A DNA stretch of 64,000 nt. Source: Alisma plantago-aquatica (lineage: Eukaryota > Streptophyta > Magnoliopsida > Alismatales > Alismataceae). The position numbers were made by a program, and so were the translations under genes. The stretch spans positions 262,040,001 to 262,104,000 of the forward strand of contig OY856414.1 in the NCBI GenBank assembly GCA_963693085.1, in the 5' to 3' direction. Positions 32,998 through 43,983 of this stretch are shown one piece after another (the first letter of the stretch is position 1; every line of letters begins with the position of its first letter). The notes beneath the pieces are model-generated. The model saw only the letters and a list, made by a program, of their open reading frames with translations, was not told the DNA's origin and searched no databases.

Positions 32998-34269
32998 CTA
33001 CGATCTGTAATCATCTTTATCGGTTTGGAAGCTTGCATCGGTGTAACCCTTTACAACCAACTCTTCCTCGCCGCCGTAAATAAGAAATTGATCCTTAGTC
33101 CTTCGCAAGTACTTGAGGATGTTCTTCACGTCTGTCCAGTGAGCATCCCCGGGATCTGACTGGTACCTTCTCGTCATGCTGAGAGCATACGAGACATATG
33201 GGCGTGTGCACAACATAGCATACATGATGGATCTGATGGCTGATGCATATGGGATCCCATTCATACGCTCCCTCTCTTCACAAGATTGGGGGCATTGAGC
33301 TCTAGAGACGGTGACTCCATGTATCATGGGGATGTTGCCTCTATTTGAGTTCTCCATGCTAAACCGCTTCAGCACTTTGTCGATGTACGTGCTCTGACTC
33401 AGTCCAAGAAGCCTTCTAGATCTATCTCTATAGATCTTAATTCCTAGAATGTAGGATGCTTCTCCTAAGTCCTTCATTGAGAAAGTATTCCCAAGCCAAG
33501 TCTTTACCTTCTCTAAGGCTAAGACACCATTCCCCATCAAAAGTATGTCATCCACATACAATATGAGGAATGTGGTCGAGCTCCCACTAACCTTCTTGTA
33601 CACACAAGGTTCATCTTCATTTTGAATAAAGCCAAACACTTTGACTTCCTCATCAAATCGAAGATTCCAACTCCGAGATGCTTGCTTCAATCCATAGATT
33701 GACCTTTGCATCTTACCGACTTTATTGGCATTCTTTGGATCTACAAAACCTTCAGGCTATGTCATGTACACATCCTCATTTATATTCCCGTTAAGGAATG
33801 CGATTTTAACATCCATCTGCCAAATCTCATAGTCATAATAAGCTGCAATAGCAAGCATGATCCTGATGGACTTAATCATGGCAACTGGAGAAAAAGTTTT
33901 GTCATAGTCAACACCTTGAACTTGTCGAAATCCCTTCGCAACCAATCTGCCTTTATAAGTTTTCACATTTCCATCCATGTCGGTCTTCTTCTTGAAGACC
34001 CACTTGCACCCTATGGGTTTTACCCCTTCGGGTGGTTCCACCAAAGTCCATACTTTGTTGGAGTACATGGATTCCATCTCAGATCTAATGGCTTCAAGCC
34101 ATTTCTCATAATTTGGTCCCTCCATAGCCTCTATGTAGGTAGTTGGATCATCATCTATGATCAACTCTCCACCTTCCTGAGTCACAAGGTATCCAAACCT
34201 CTCAGGTTCAAGGTGGGTCCTACTAGATCTACGAGGTCCTTGTATTACCTGAGGAGACTGAGATTCCAC
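32998..34269 (-). pseudogene. Copia reverse transcriptase, split by a stop codon
   Basis: The N-terminal part (34269-33757) has 'WLEAIRSEMESMYSNKVW', 'GCKWVFKKK', 'GRLVAKGFRQVQGVDYDKTFSPVA' and 'WQMDVKIAFLNGNI'. A TAG at 33757-33759 follows 'EDVYMT', where a Gln codon is expected. The C-terminal part (33711-32998) continues in the same frame with 'MQRSIYGLKQASRSWN' and the active-site box 'LYVDDILLMGN'. The domains are otherwise complete. Nonsense codons, not frameshifts, are the main damage. Confidence 0.92.
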
Positions 34270-34446
34270 AACACCTTGTGAATCTCCATTTTCCTCTTGT
34301 ACATCTACCGGTTCTATGTTTTCTTATTGGGCTTGAACTTCTTCAAGCTCTATTTTCCTCCCACTGCTTCCTTTGGAAATATATTCCTTCTCTAGGAACA
34401 CGGTTGTCCTGGCAACAAACACTTTGTTGTCAGTAGGGTGGTATAG

Positions 34447-35250
34447 CTAATATCCCCTCGTTTCCTTGGGGTATCCAACAAAATAACATTTATCGGATTT
34501 GGGTCCAAGCTTATCAGGAAACATATTCCTAACGTAAGCCTCACAACCCCAAATCTTCAGAAAAGACAAATCGGGACGCTTCCCGTACCATATCTCATAT
34601 GGTGTCTTTTGAACCGATTTAGATGGTACACGGTTAAGTGTAAACGCGGCGGTTTCACGAGCATGACCCCAGAAGGAAATTGGAAGATCAGCAAAACTCA
34701 TCATTGATCACACCATAACCAACAATGTGTGATTCCTTCTTTCAGACACACCGTTATGCTGTGGTGTTCCAGGCGGAGTCCATTGTGATACAATACCACA
34801 GGCTTGCAGAAGGTCCTCAAACTCCTGGCTTAAGTATTCTCCACCTCGATCGGATTGAAGTTCCTTAATACTTTTACCAAGTTGGTTCTGTACTTCATTC
34901 ATGAAATCCTTGAACCTTTCAAGGGTTTTTGACTTATGCTTCATCAGGTACACATAGCCATACCTACTGAAATCATCAGTGAAGGTAATGAAGTACTGAC
35001 ACCCATTTCTGGCATTAGTTCTAAAAGGCCCACATACATCAGTATGTATGAGTCCTAATAGATCACTAGCTCTCTCACCTTTACCTGAAAAGGGAGTCTT
35101 GGTCATCTTGCCCAATAAACAAGATTCACATGTCTCTATTGATTCATAATCAAAAGAGTCTAGATAACCATCTTTATGGAGTCTAGAAATGTGCTTCTCA
35201 TTTATGTGCCCTAGAAGACAATGCCAAAGATATGTTTTGTTTGAGTCGTT
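34447..35250 (-). pseudogene. Copia integrase
   Basis: The zinc-binding part starts near 35245 ('WHCLLGH', then a Cys pair before 'GKMTKTPF'). The core has Asp in 'LIHTDVCGPF', Asp in 'LQSDRGGEY' and Glu in 'HNGVSERRNHTLL'. A TGA (34708-34710) where Arg is expected separates it from 'MMSFADLPISFWGHARETA' and 'PYEIWYGKRPDLSFLKIWGC'. The frame agrees with RT. Further stop codons at 34447 and near 34325 interrupt the linker to RT. It inserts copia DNA into the genome. Confidence 0.9.
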
Positions 35251-35966
35251 GAGTTTTTGCCTTTTGGTGTTATGACGTATACACTTGTCTCCAAGTCTAT
35301 CAAGTATAGATCATAAGACATTGGGGCACTTCCATAAAAGATCCCATCTTTAGAAATGGAACAATTTCCATTCTTAATAAGAAATTCAAATCCATCCTTG
35401 TCCAAACAAGAGACGAAAATGATATTCCTATTTATGGCAGGTACATAATAGCAGTTCTTCAACTCTATTATTAGCCCACTAGGTAGAGTTAACTCATAGG
35501 TTCCTACGGCACTGGCGGCAACCCTTGCCCCATTGGAAACACGTAGTTCAACCTTGCCTTTCCCTAAAGGCCTACTTCTCTTAAGATCCTTCGCATTTGA
35601 GCAAATGTGAGATCCGCATCCGGTATCAAGTACCCATGACGAAGAAGTAGTAAAGTTAATCTCTATCATGTATACACCAGAAGTAGAGATCTCTATCTCT
35701 AACTTCTTCTTCCATCGTTCCTTCCATCCTCTCCATGTAGAAGAAATTGGTTTGGCGAGAGAACACTTCTCTCCCTTACCTTTCGTTCCATTGATCTCTA
35801 TCAATGAACTTTCTTTCTTCTTCACTAACGCATTAAGCGTACATAGAGTGGATTCAAAGGCTCCTGGTATATCTGGATTGTGCAGAACACTTCTCACAAT
35901 CCTCAACCAGTTATGGAATTTGTTCTCAATTAATTTTCCCATTTTAAAAGATGATTCCTTTGCCAT
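35211..35966 (-). pseudogene. Copia gag N-terminus fused to protease by an internal deletion
   Basis: The first residues ('MAKESSFKMGKL', 'FHNWLRIVRSVL') match the start of copia gag. The frame then moves within about 110 residues to the gag-protease junction ('GVYMIEINF') and the protease active site 'WVLDTGCGSHIC'. A usual copia gag of this type is several hundred residues with a CCHC zinc knuckle. Here most of the capsid and the knuckle are missing. After the protease ('GTYELTLPSG', 'CYYVPAINRNIIFVS') the frame ends at 35211, and integrase continues one frame over. Confidence 0.85.
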
Positions 35967-36012
35967 TCTACAAGAGAAAATTGCATTTTTGTCAAAACTC
36001 CTTTTGATTTGA

Positions 36013-37328
36013 TTTGAATAATATTTGACGATAGTTAATTAGGCCTTTAATTAATTACCGCTCCCACTATTTTGACTCAAATTGATAGCCCTCACCATCA
36101 ATTTGGAAGATTGCAGCGTACAATCTTTTAGTGGGTCAAGATCTTGAAATCCTTTGAGCCATGGACCAGCTAGGGTTGTCACCCACAACTCAGATCTTCC
36201 AGGTAGGCAACTCTTGCCAATTGCATCATATGCAACTCTTGAAACATGTCACATGCAACTCCTTGCCATGATCATCTCCATGCCTCAAGGTGCTAGATCC
36301 TATCTAGGCCACCTTGTTAAGTCCGACCCAAAGACAACACGATAAATATGCACCCTGCTAGGGTAGACCCACACATTCATCCTTCACGCTTCCACGAGAT
36401 AGGCGGTGCACCACACTAGGGCGTGCCCACACTTGGTCGATCAAGCTTTTCACGTGTGTCGCATTTGGAAGGCATCTAAAACTTTAATATTTAATGAGGG
36501 ATTTGGTTTTTATATACATATACATATCCAATCACCACAATATATAGTATGTATCATATACATGCTATATCCCACAAAAAACATGCAAAACGATAAAAAG
36601 CAATGATTATGGCCATCCTATTGTGATTCCTCGAGCCAAGAGGAATCACGGTCATCTAGGTCTACATGACATGCAACCTGTACAAGACGAAATTTGTGCC
36701 TGCCTTTCTGGGTTTGATCAGCTCATCTCCATGATTGATCGGCTCGCCATCAAGTTGGTTGTTCGGGTGCCACCAGCCGATCGACTGGTGCCTCCAGCCG
36801 ATCAGTTCACCGGTCGTCATGCATCTCCTCAGGTCACCACCTGCTCGTCTCGCTCCTCGAACCGGTCGTCTAGATCACCAACCAATCGGCTCACGCCTTG
36901 AACCGATTGTCTCAGGTCGTCCGCCGTTCTTTGACATAACAAGAAATAAAATTTATCCTATTTACAATTGAATTGTGAAACCCCGAATTATATTCGGGGG
37001 GAGCAAAGGTAGGAAAAGAAATCTCGAATTATTTTGAATTACATCAGGAATGAGAGAAAGGGAGTCGGTGCGCAGACCGAGATGCAAGCAACCACATACA
37101 ACCACACACAGATATAGGGTTTATAGGCCATAACCATGCTACACATCCACCACAAAACTCATTTAAGGGTGACGCGTATCGAGTGCATTAATATTACATA
37201 TCATATATGTATATTAGGGATTTGTGGATTGGACATGCATAAAGCCAATTTTATTCACATCGTATGCAATAAATAAAGGCGACAAACCAAAATCGATCAT
37301 ATCGATAATCCTAAAATATAGAGCAGTT
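36013..37328 (-). mobile_element. Copia leader between PBS and gag
   Basis: This is 1.3 kb of untranslated sequence. It contains another group of CCGATCG/ACCGGTCG-type palindromic words (about 36770-36910), related to those of the LTRs. No gene is seen. Confidence 0.7.
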
Positions 37329-37346
37329 GGCGTGGCTCTGATACCA
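37329..37346 (-). promoter_or_regulatory. Copia primer binding site (initiator Met-tRNA type)
   Basis: On the minus strand TGGTATCAGAGCCACGCC lies one base after the 5' LTR. It is an excellent match to the complement of initiator Met-tRNA. Confidence 0.92.
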
Positions 37347-37347
37347 C

Positions 37348-39590
37348 TTTTGGGTTTTATGGGAGGCAAAGAAGCAGCGGAAACAAAAAAAATTCTCCCA
37401 AACCCCAGAACAAAAAGAGTTGTGTCAACGTCTATCCAATAGGAAAGATGGTTTGTGAAATCATACCTTGTCCCGAGGCTTGCTCGGCGACAGTACCTCG
37501 CGCCTTGTGCGGTCCTCACCTCTGGTCTTGGACAGTGTCTGTGCAGCTCCTGGTCGTACCGGGACTAAAGACTCATGGTCTCATCGGGACTGTCGGGATT
37601 GACAGTTGTCCTCCGAGCGACAGAGGTCTCCTGCCTCTGTAGTCGTCCACACGGACTGCCTGGAACTCCGATCTCCTTGTCCCCCAAGGAATCGGAAGGA
37701 GTCGCACCCTCATGTTGGCGTACTAGTCGTCAACACACTCTCCTACCACCATTCGCTTTCTGCAGTTGTCTTTCCTTTACTGTGCCTCCCTTATCGGGTA
37801 GCACTTGCTCGGGCTCTCTCGGTTACCAAAACCAGAGAGAACAACAACTTTGCAGAGCAACTGGTTTGCACTGAGTTGTACTTTGAGAAGCCCCCAATAC
37901 CCCTATATATAGGCGGGTCATGGGATAGGGTTCTCTATCTCGGGCAATATGGGACTAAAGCAGGAGTAGAAGGGTTCGAGATTTTCCACAAAATAATCAA
38001 CTCGCAACCTGAACCGGTTGTTTCACAACTGAAACGGTCGGTTGGGGACCTGAACCAGTCGGTTGACACCTCAACCGATCGGTTGGAACCCATGAACCAG
38101 TCGGTTCACTTCTGAACCGATCGGTTCGTGGTCCTGATCAGTTCCCGATTAATTTTTCTTCTTTTATTTCAAATTGGTATTAAATACCAATCCTTGTTCC
38201 AATCAAATTGGGCAAGTGAAACGAAAGGAAGTTTCTCACCAATCCTACTTTTCCAACTTGCTCGGTTGCATCAGTTGAACCGATCGTTTCAACACTTGAA
38301 GCAATCGTTTCACCCTGACCTTGAGCCGATCGACTCACCACCTGAGCCGATCGGTTCACCAAGCTGAGTCGATCGGTTCATCACATGAGCCGATCGGTTG
38401 GAAGTGTAGATTGTGCAGAATCAGTCAATTGCAGTTTCAATCAATCTGATACTCTAATCAATCAGTCCAACACCTTGAACACTATGATATTTGAGCTATC
38501 TATTAATTGAGTGTTTAATTGAACTACTAAACTCCTTTAGTAATCAATCTAAACATTGTTTGTGGACAAAACTCCTATTCCAGGTTAAATCCTATGTGTG
38601 TGACCCTGTAGGTCCATTTCACGTTGGCAGTGAAAGTCCATAACATTTATGACTTCACAAGCAAAGAGTGGTGCCTAGTCATACATCAGTGCTACCCAAG
38701 TGAAATAGAAAGTTGAGGAACAACTTTCAATCCTACAATCCGTGAATGGTGTTACAGTGAATGTATAATTCCTTTGTCACTGATATCTTGAATGAACTTG
38801 AGGCATGGAACAGTCATCCTGTCAACATTCATTTATTTCCTTGATCTTAGAGCAGACTGGGTGAGATGTGTGTGACATCAATATCACATATTGATTCACA
38901 CGTGCATGCGCATGTCTTTCTCAATCCTACTCATCAAGTGGCCAAAGACATCAAACTCCCTCAGGAGGGACAAATCTGATATCTATCACTCACCCCTCAA
39001 AAGCCCCATGTGTCAAAGCCACCCAATCATCACCTTTATAACAACCCATGTTTCAGGACTGCGTTTGATGATGTCAAAGTGTACCCAACGACATGTGTTG
39101 AGTGTAGTGATTTCAGGTCTAAGAATCACACTCACCACCATCACTGTGAGAGCTGACTGTGACTACCATGTCATGGTTCCATGTGTCACTCTCACGGTGG
39201 GTCCGTCTGGTACCTTGTTCTCTAACAAGTACCTATGTGCTTGGTTTGATATCACTATATCATGACTAATGAGATTTTGTCATCAACCAACACACAATCT
39301 AGTCTTCAATGTTATTGATGTCTATGGTTATTTCCACAATAACAACCGACTAGGGACTAAACAAGAATGTATACTCTTAACATATGTATGATCTCATCGT
39401 TTAGGTCTTAAACCTAAAAGCATACATCATTGAGTAAAACCATTCTTTAGACATATATCATGTTACACCATCATCTCAGAAACAATTTAAACATATAGAT
39501 CGGAAATTTCCTTTATTATTATTCAAATCATTTACAAAGTATCACATTACAATCATCATATGACTTTCTCTATGGGCATACATACCAACA
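37348..39590 (-). repeat. Copia 5' LTR (minus strand, 2243 bp)
   Basis: On the minus strand it starts TGTTGGTATG at 39590 and ends CCCAAAA next to the PBS. The outer LTR ends CCCAACA, so the inner end carries a base change. The TATA box is TATATATA (37904-37911). Two clusters of palindromes of the AACCGATCGGTT type lie upstream of it (38010-38137 and 38275-38402). Confidence 0.92.
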
Positions 39591-39595
39591 AGTTC
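39591..39595. repeat. Target site duplication AGTTC, right copy (copia)
   Basis: This directly follows ACCAACA, the outer end of the right LTR. Confidence 0.92.
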
Positions 39596-41612
39596 TTCCA
39601 TGATAATTGCGACTTTTGAGGTATGAATCTCTACTAAATTTCTTGTTGGTTGTCAATACTGATTTATATTATTGTCTAATTATTTCATTCGTATGTCATT
39701 TGTTGTGAGTTGGATTTCTTGTGAATTGGTGGGGGTGTTAGAGTCAATGAGCTAGTTGTCAACAGACCAAGATGTCTAATTGGTTCTTTTTGCAGCAAGA
39801 GAAAGTAGGAATTAGATCATGTGACTCGGGTGGGTTTTAGTAGGTTTGTTCTTTCACTGGATGAACCTACTGCATTTAAATATTTGACTACTTGTATGAT
39901 CATCTTATTTCGTGTTGCTAATGACTGTCTTATTTGTATGAATCTGTGATTCAAATATTACTTCCTCTATCTATCAATTTTGTTCAGAATGTTTGCTTAT
40001 TTTCCATACTTGTTCAGCTGATGTTGGATTCAAAATGTATATTGCATAATAAAAATTTATGTATTGATAGGATATAGCCGTGTTTCTGTATGTATGTTTT
40101 ATACATAAATTTATTAATATAGAAATACAGATATATTGTGTGTCAAATTTCTGTATTGATAAGATATAGTTGTGTTTCTGTATTGCTGCTAGAACATATC
40201 AATGTACACAACTATTATATCAGCTATTAATAAATTTCTCTATTTATAGGATATTGTTGTATAAAATAAACATATATTGCAATGTACACAGCTGTATTTT
40301 TGTATTGAACTAGTATGTAAATTTCTATATTGATATGATATATCAATTAATAAATTATGTATTTTTGTATCAATATTAATGTGTATATTGTATCGATTCA
40401 GAAATGGTAGTAATGTAGTTGTAGTTCAGTATTGATAGGATAGAACTATTAATAAATTGTTGTCATATCTAACTTCTTTCATTTTGATGATAGATTAAGA
40501 AGACTAGGGCATGGTGGAAAAGAGGTGGAAGACCAGTTATACCTTCTCTATTTTGATAGGATATAACTATTATTGGACCATTCAGTCACAAGTTCTTGTT
40601 GTCCTTTACCATGATTTGTACATTTCTGTAGTATACAGAGCAGCTAGCAGCAGCTCTCTGTTTGTGGTTGTTTGATTAGTCAAGTCTATAAGTACTATCC
40701 TTGTTTGTGTGGTTGTTGGATAATGGTTTATTCATGGTGGGATTTAAATATGGATTCGTATGTGCCATATGATTGTATATGCATGATGTGATCTGATTAG
40801 ATTATCTTTTATTGCTAATTTTCATGATGCTTTGGCCTTATTTAAATATTGTGTGCCAAATTTACTTGTATGTATGTTTGTTTGATTAGTCAAGGCTATA
40901 AGTACTAAGCCTTGTTTGTGTGGTCGTTGGATTATATTTTATTCATGGTGGGATTTAAGTATGGATTCGTATGTATTGTATGATTGGATACTCATGATGG
41001 GATCTAATTATATTATCTTATATTGCTAATTTTCATGATGCTTTGGCCCTATTTAATTATTGTGTGCCAAATTTACTTGTATGTGTGTTTGTTTACTAAT
41101 ATTGCATACATTACTTAATAAATATTTACTTATTTTGATAAGAAATAGAACTACTAGCTCTATTTTTTCTAGATCTCTGTGTTTCTTACAAATGGATGGT
41201 CACAATCTAGGCACTTGATCCCTTGTATTTTTTGAAAATGATTATTTGTCATAAATTTGATGAAATATATATTTCAAAATAAAAATATTCCTCAAATTTA
41301 TAAATAAGTTTTGTTTGAGTCCAAGTATTATGAAAAGTTTTGCATCCAAATAACCTTAAAAACAACTATAATTCAAAGAATACATCCCTTAACAAAACCC
41401 AGCAAACCAAACATAAATTTAGATAATACATAATTCACTGACTCCATCAAACCAAACATAAGTTTAGATAATACAGGATTTACTACATCCATCAAACCAA
41501 ACATAGCAGACTTTGCGTTCGGGATTCCAGAAGTCCCAGAATTCGTTATCCTGTACTTTTAAAATCACGTATTATCCAAAATCTAGATAGATCCGGGCAA
41601 CCAAACATGCCC
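39596..41612 (+). mobile_element. Harbinger 3' region with a 210-bp tandem duplication
   Basis: This is AT-rich and non-coding in what I can see. Positions 40671-40880 and 40881 to about 41093 are near-identical copies starting TTTGATTAGTCAAG(T/G)CTATAAG and running to GTGTGCCAAATTTACTTGTATGT. From about 41340 on, 'AACCAAACATAAATTTAGATAATACA'-type text is repeated two to three times up to the right TIR. The Myb-like second gene of Harbinger elements was looked for and not found. Confidence 0.7.
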
Positions 41613-41615
41613 TTA
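41613..41615. repeat. Target site duplication TTA, right copy (Harbinger)
   Basis: This directly follows CCAAACATGCCC, the right terminal inverted repeat. Confidence 0.8.
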
Positions 41616-42235
41616 GTAGTTTAGGATAATTCATTAGACTCTAGCTTGTTATTTGGTTTGATTATCTAAATGAAATCAATATGTTCACATGTCACCCCCC
41701 AACCTAATTGATAAGTGCATCCCTTAAACATGCCACACCTCAGTTAATTTCTCTAAAACCCTAATTGGCTGCTTGCTTAGCTAGTGTTATCTTAGTTAGA
41801 TATTTACTTGCTTAGTTAGCTTCTTGCCTTGTTCTTACAAGTTTAGATCTTTAATTGTTCGTTTGCCCTGTTTGCTGACTTAGTGTAGTGTAGACTTCTC
41901 CTTGCTTGCCTTAGCATAACTTGTTCTCTTTTCTTTCCTTGCCTTGTCTTTTCTTGTTCAAGAGAATTAATTGTCTAGGGTTAACTTAGGTTTTAATCTT
42001 GCTTGTATTTATTTAATTGATTTCTTATTCATCCTTAGTTTAACAATCAACAATCAACCTTTAAACCCTTCAATTCTAGACTCCGCAGTAGGAACCTAGC
42101 CCTAAAAACTAACCTAGCTCTAGTGCCCCCTTTTCTCCCTGTGGATCGACCCTATACTTGCCACCCTCCTATATACGACACGACCCTGTGCGCTTGCAAG
42201 TGTGGTGTTTTGGTTTTTGAGAGTGTGTTAAGTTA
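41616..42235 (+). mobile_element. Athila/Tat-type LTR, piece 3 of 3
   Basis: This resumes the base-layer LTR after the second TTA. 'GTGGATCGACCCTATACTTG' and 'CTGTGCGCTTGCAAGTGTGG' (42132-42205) correspond in order and spacing to 'GGGTTCGATCCTCAACTATA' and 'CTTGTCCGCTTGCGGGTGG' of the Athila-like LTR (8740-8790), which ends about 80 bp later. The right end is therefore only approximate. Confidence 0.5.
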
Positions 42236-43809
42236 GGTCCTTATAAATTTGAAAGTGTAATCCATCGTGTGTTTCTATTCGCGAGGTTGCATCTATTCAA
42301 ACTCCTATTGAGTAGTGTGTAACCCCATTGGCAGGAATGCACCATCGATCACAGGAAAGGGTGATGAATAGCACACAAGCCATAACCCTATTGAGAAAAG
42401 TCAAGTTACGACAGTCGAAGGGGGCTTAAATTTGAGATCGCACCAACTCAAGCAGTCAGAGATGTGGTGCTTTGTTGAAAATTTTAACGTCATGTGAAAT
42501 CTACATGTGATGATCAATGAAAGGAGCAAGATAGGTCTCTAGAGAGTAGTTGGTGGGGCACGGGACAAGGAATAAGGGAATCAGGGGTTCTCACATAAGA
42601 AGTACAACTTTTCCCATGTGTGAACTAAATTGAGACTGCGTTCATTGATTCTTCTCTCATTGGGCCAAGTTAATCTCAATATTTTGGCTTTTGTTTAGAC
42701 TTCCCACTCCAAAACACGCTTTCAACCCAAAACAAAGCATGAATTTGGCTAAAAATTATGTTCAAACTATCCCACATGGCACAAAAGGACAATCATGAAC
42801 TTAGCTTCACTTTATCCCTGGCACAACCCTAAACATATATAAACAATCATATGAGACATGACGTCCCAACGGCGAGACAATCATGCCCAAAACATAATAT
42901 CATGTGAAAACCATTTACTTCAATTATTCAAACAAGGCATTATCCATCATATTGTTGCAAGTCAAACCTTATAAAATAAGATCAATTATTAGTTAATCGT
43001 AATCATTTATTAAGCATATTCAACTTATCATGCATATTAATAATTAACAAATTCAACATCTATATATACAAATGAATGATATAAGTTCAAGTCAAAATTT
43101 AACCCATATGACTACTATTCTATCTCAATTTGCATGTCACTGTGTATTGTTTTGAGTCATTGACCGTCTCTTTATCTACAGAGCATCAAACAATTAGATC
43201 TCAGTATTCATCAATTATCTACCACATATATGCACCAACAAGGGATATTAATGGTGCTCATATGGCCTCTTTTGAATCATTTTTAATAGGCCTTTATGCC
43301 CTATAGATTTTCTAGTCAATTTTGATATAGAAAATATTATCCACTTGGATTTTACACCAATTTGGATTAGCGAGCTATGGATCCAAGTATAATACTACAA
43401 GTGGAAACATACGTGTGCATCCTGCTCGCTTTCCTTGTGAGTATAATTCAAGCTACCACTTTGAGGTGGGGGTTATGGAGCTAAAAGGTATGGCTTTCAT
43501 TTGAGTGAGATAAATAGAGAGATTTGCATTTAATTGTGTAAATAGGACACTTCTAATCTAAAAATATCCTAAATTATTTTAATAAGAGACTAACAGTTGT
43601 CATATTATGCAACAAAACATTCTTCCCCATCTATAACATCAAATTAGGAGAATTTACTTGAGCTTTTACAGTGGTACAAATGTCAAGTTATGCTTGCACA
43701 TGTGACAACTCTGTGTTCCTATGCATGGTAATGGATGTGTCATGTTCATGCGTAGTGAGTTGCATAGCCAGAAAAGGGTGCATGGGGGGCACAACTCAAT
43801 ACAAGACCA
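42236..43809. other. Intergenic, nothing recognised
   Basis: This is an AT-rich stretch without long frames, terminal repeats or known motifs. The remainder of the LTR end and genomic flank may be here. Confidence 0.4.
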
Positions 43810-43957
43810 CATGTATAATCATAGGATAGGGCATGTCAATATGTTTTCCTTTGTATTGAGCCACTCTGTATGTAGATTAATAGAAGATATCAAAATTTGG
43901 GTAGGGTGTGTGCCCTATTAACAGTTGTAAATTCAAAAAGCTACACCAAGGGGGGGG
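43810..43957. repeat. Tandem repeat unit of about 148 bp, intact copy
   Basis: This starts CATGTATAATCATAGGATAG. The same 27 bases start a second copy at 43958, which is interrupted after about 26 bases and resumes at 47247 with 'CAATATGTTTTCCTT...GAGCCACT'. The unit ends in a G-run after 'ACACCAAG'. Confidence 0.7.
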
Positions 43958-43983
43958 CATGTATAATCATAGGATAGGGCATG

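Larger units (their letters stand above)
30351..39590 (-). mobile_element. Ty1-copia retrotransposon on the minus strand, 9.2 kb, structurally complete but gag-deleted
   Basis: Two LTRs of about 2.2 kb (minus strand TGTTGGTAT...CCCAACA) enclose PBS, a gag-protease fusion, integrase, RT and RNase H in copia order (integrase before RT). The LTRs are similar over their full length, apart from one extra palindrome unit of about 50 bp in the right copy and some point changes. Pol is in one frame but punctured by stop codons. RT wording such as 'GRLVAKGF' and 'YEIWQMDVKIAFLNG' fits the Tork/Angela-like part of copia, at low certainty. Confidence 0.93.
27550..41612 (+). mobile_element. PIF/Harbinger DNA transposon, 14.1 kb including a nested copia element
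   Basis: The left end GGGCTGGTTTGGTTTGTTGG and the inverted right end GGGCATGTTTGGTTGCCCGG are imperfect terminal inverted repeats. They are flanked by TTA and enclose a decayed Harbinger transposase (29030-30184). Without the copia element it is about 4.8 kb, a usual size for an autonomous member. The companion Myb/SANT-like protein that Harbinger elements normally encode was not found. Confidence 0.85.
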
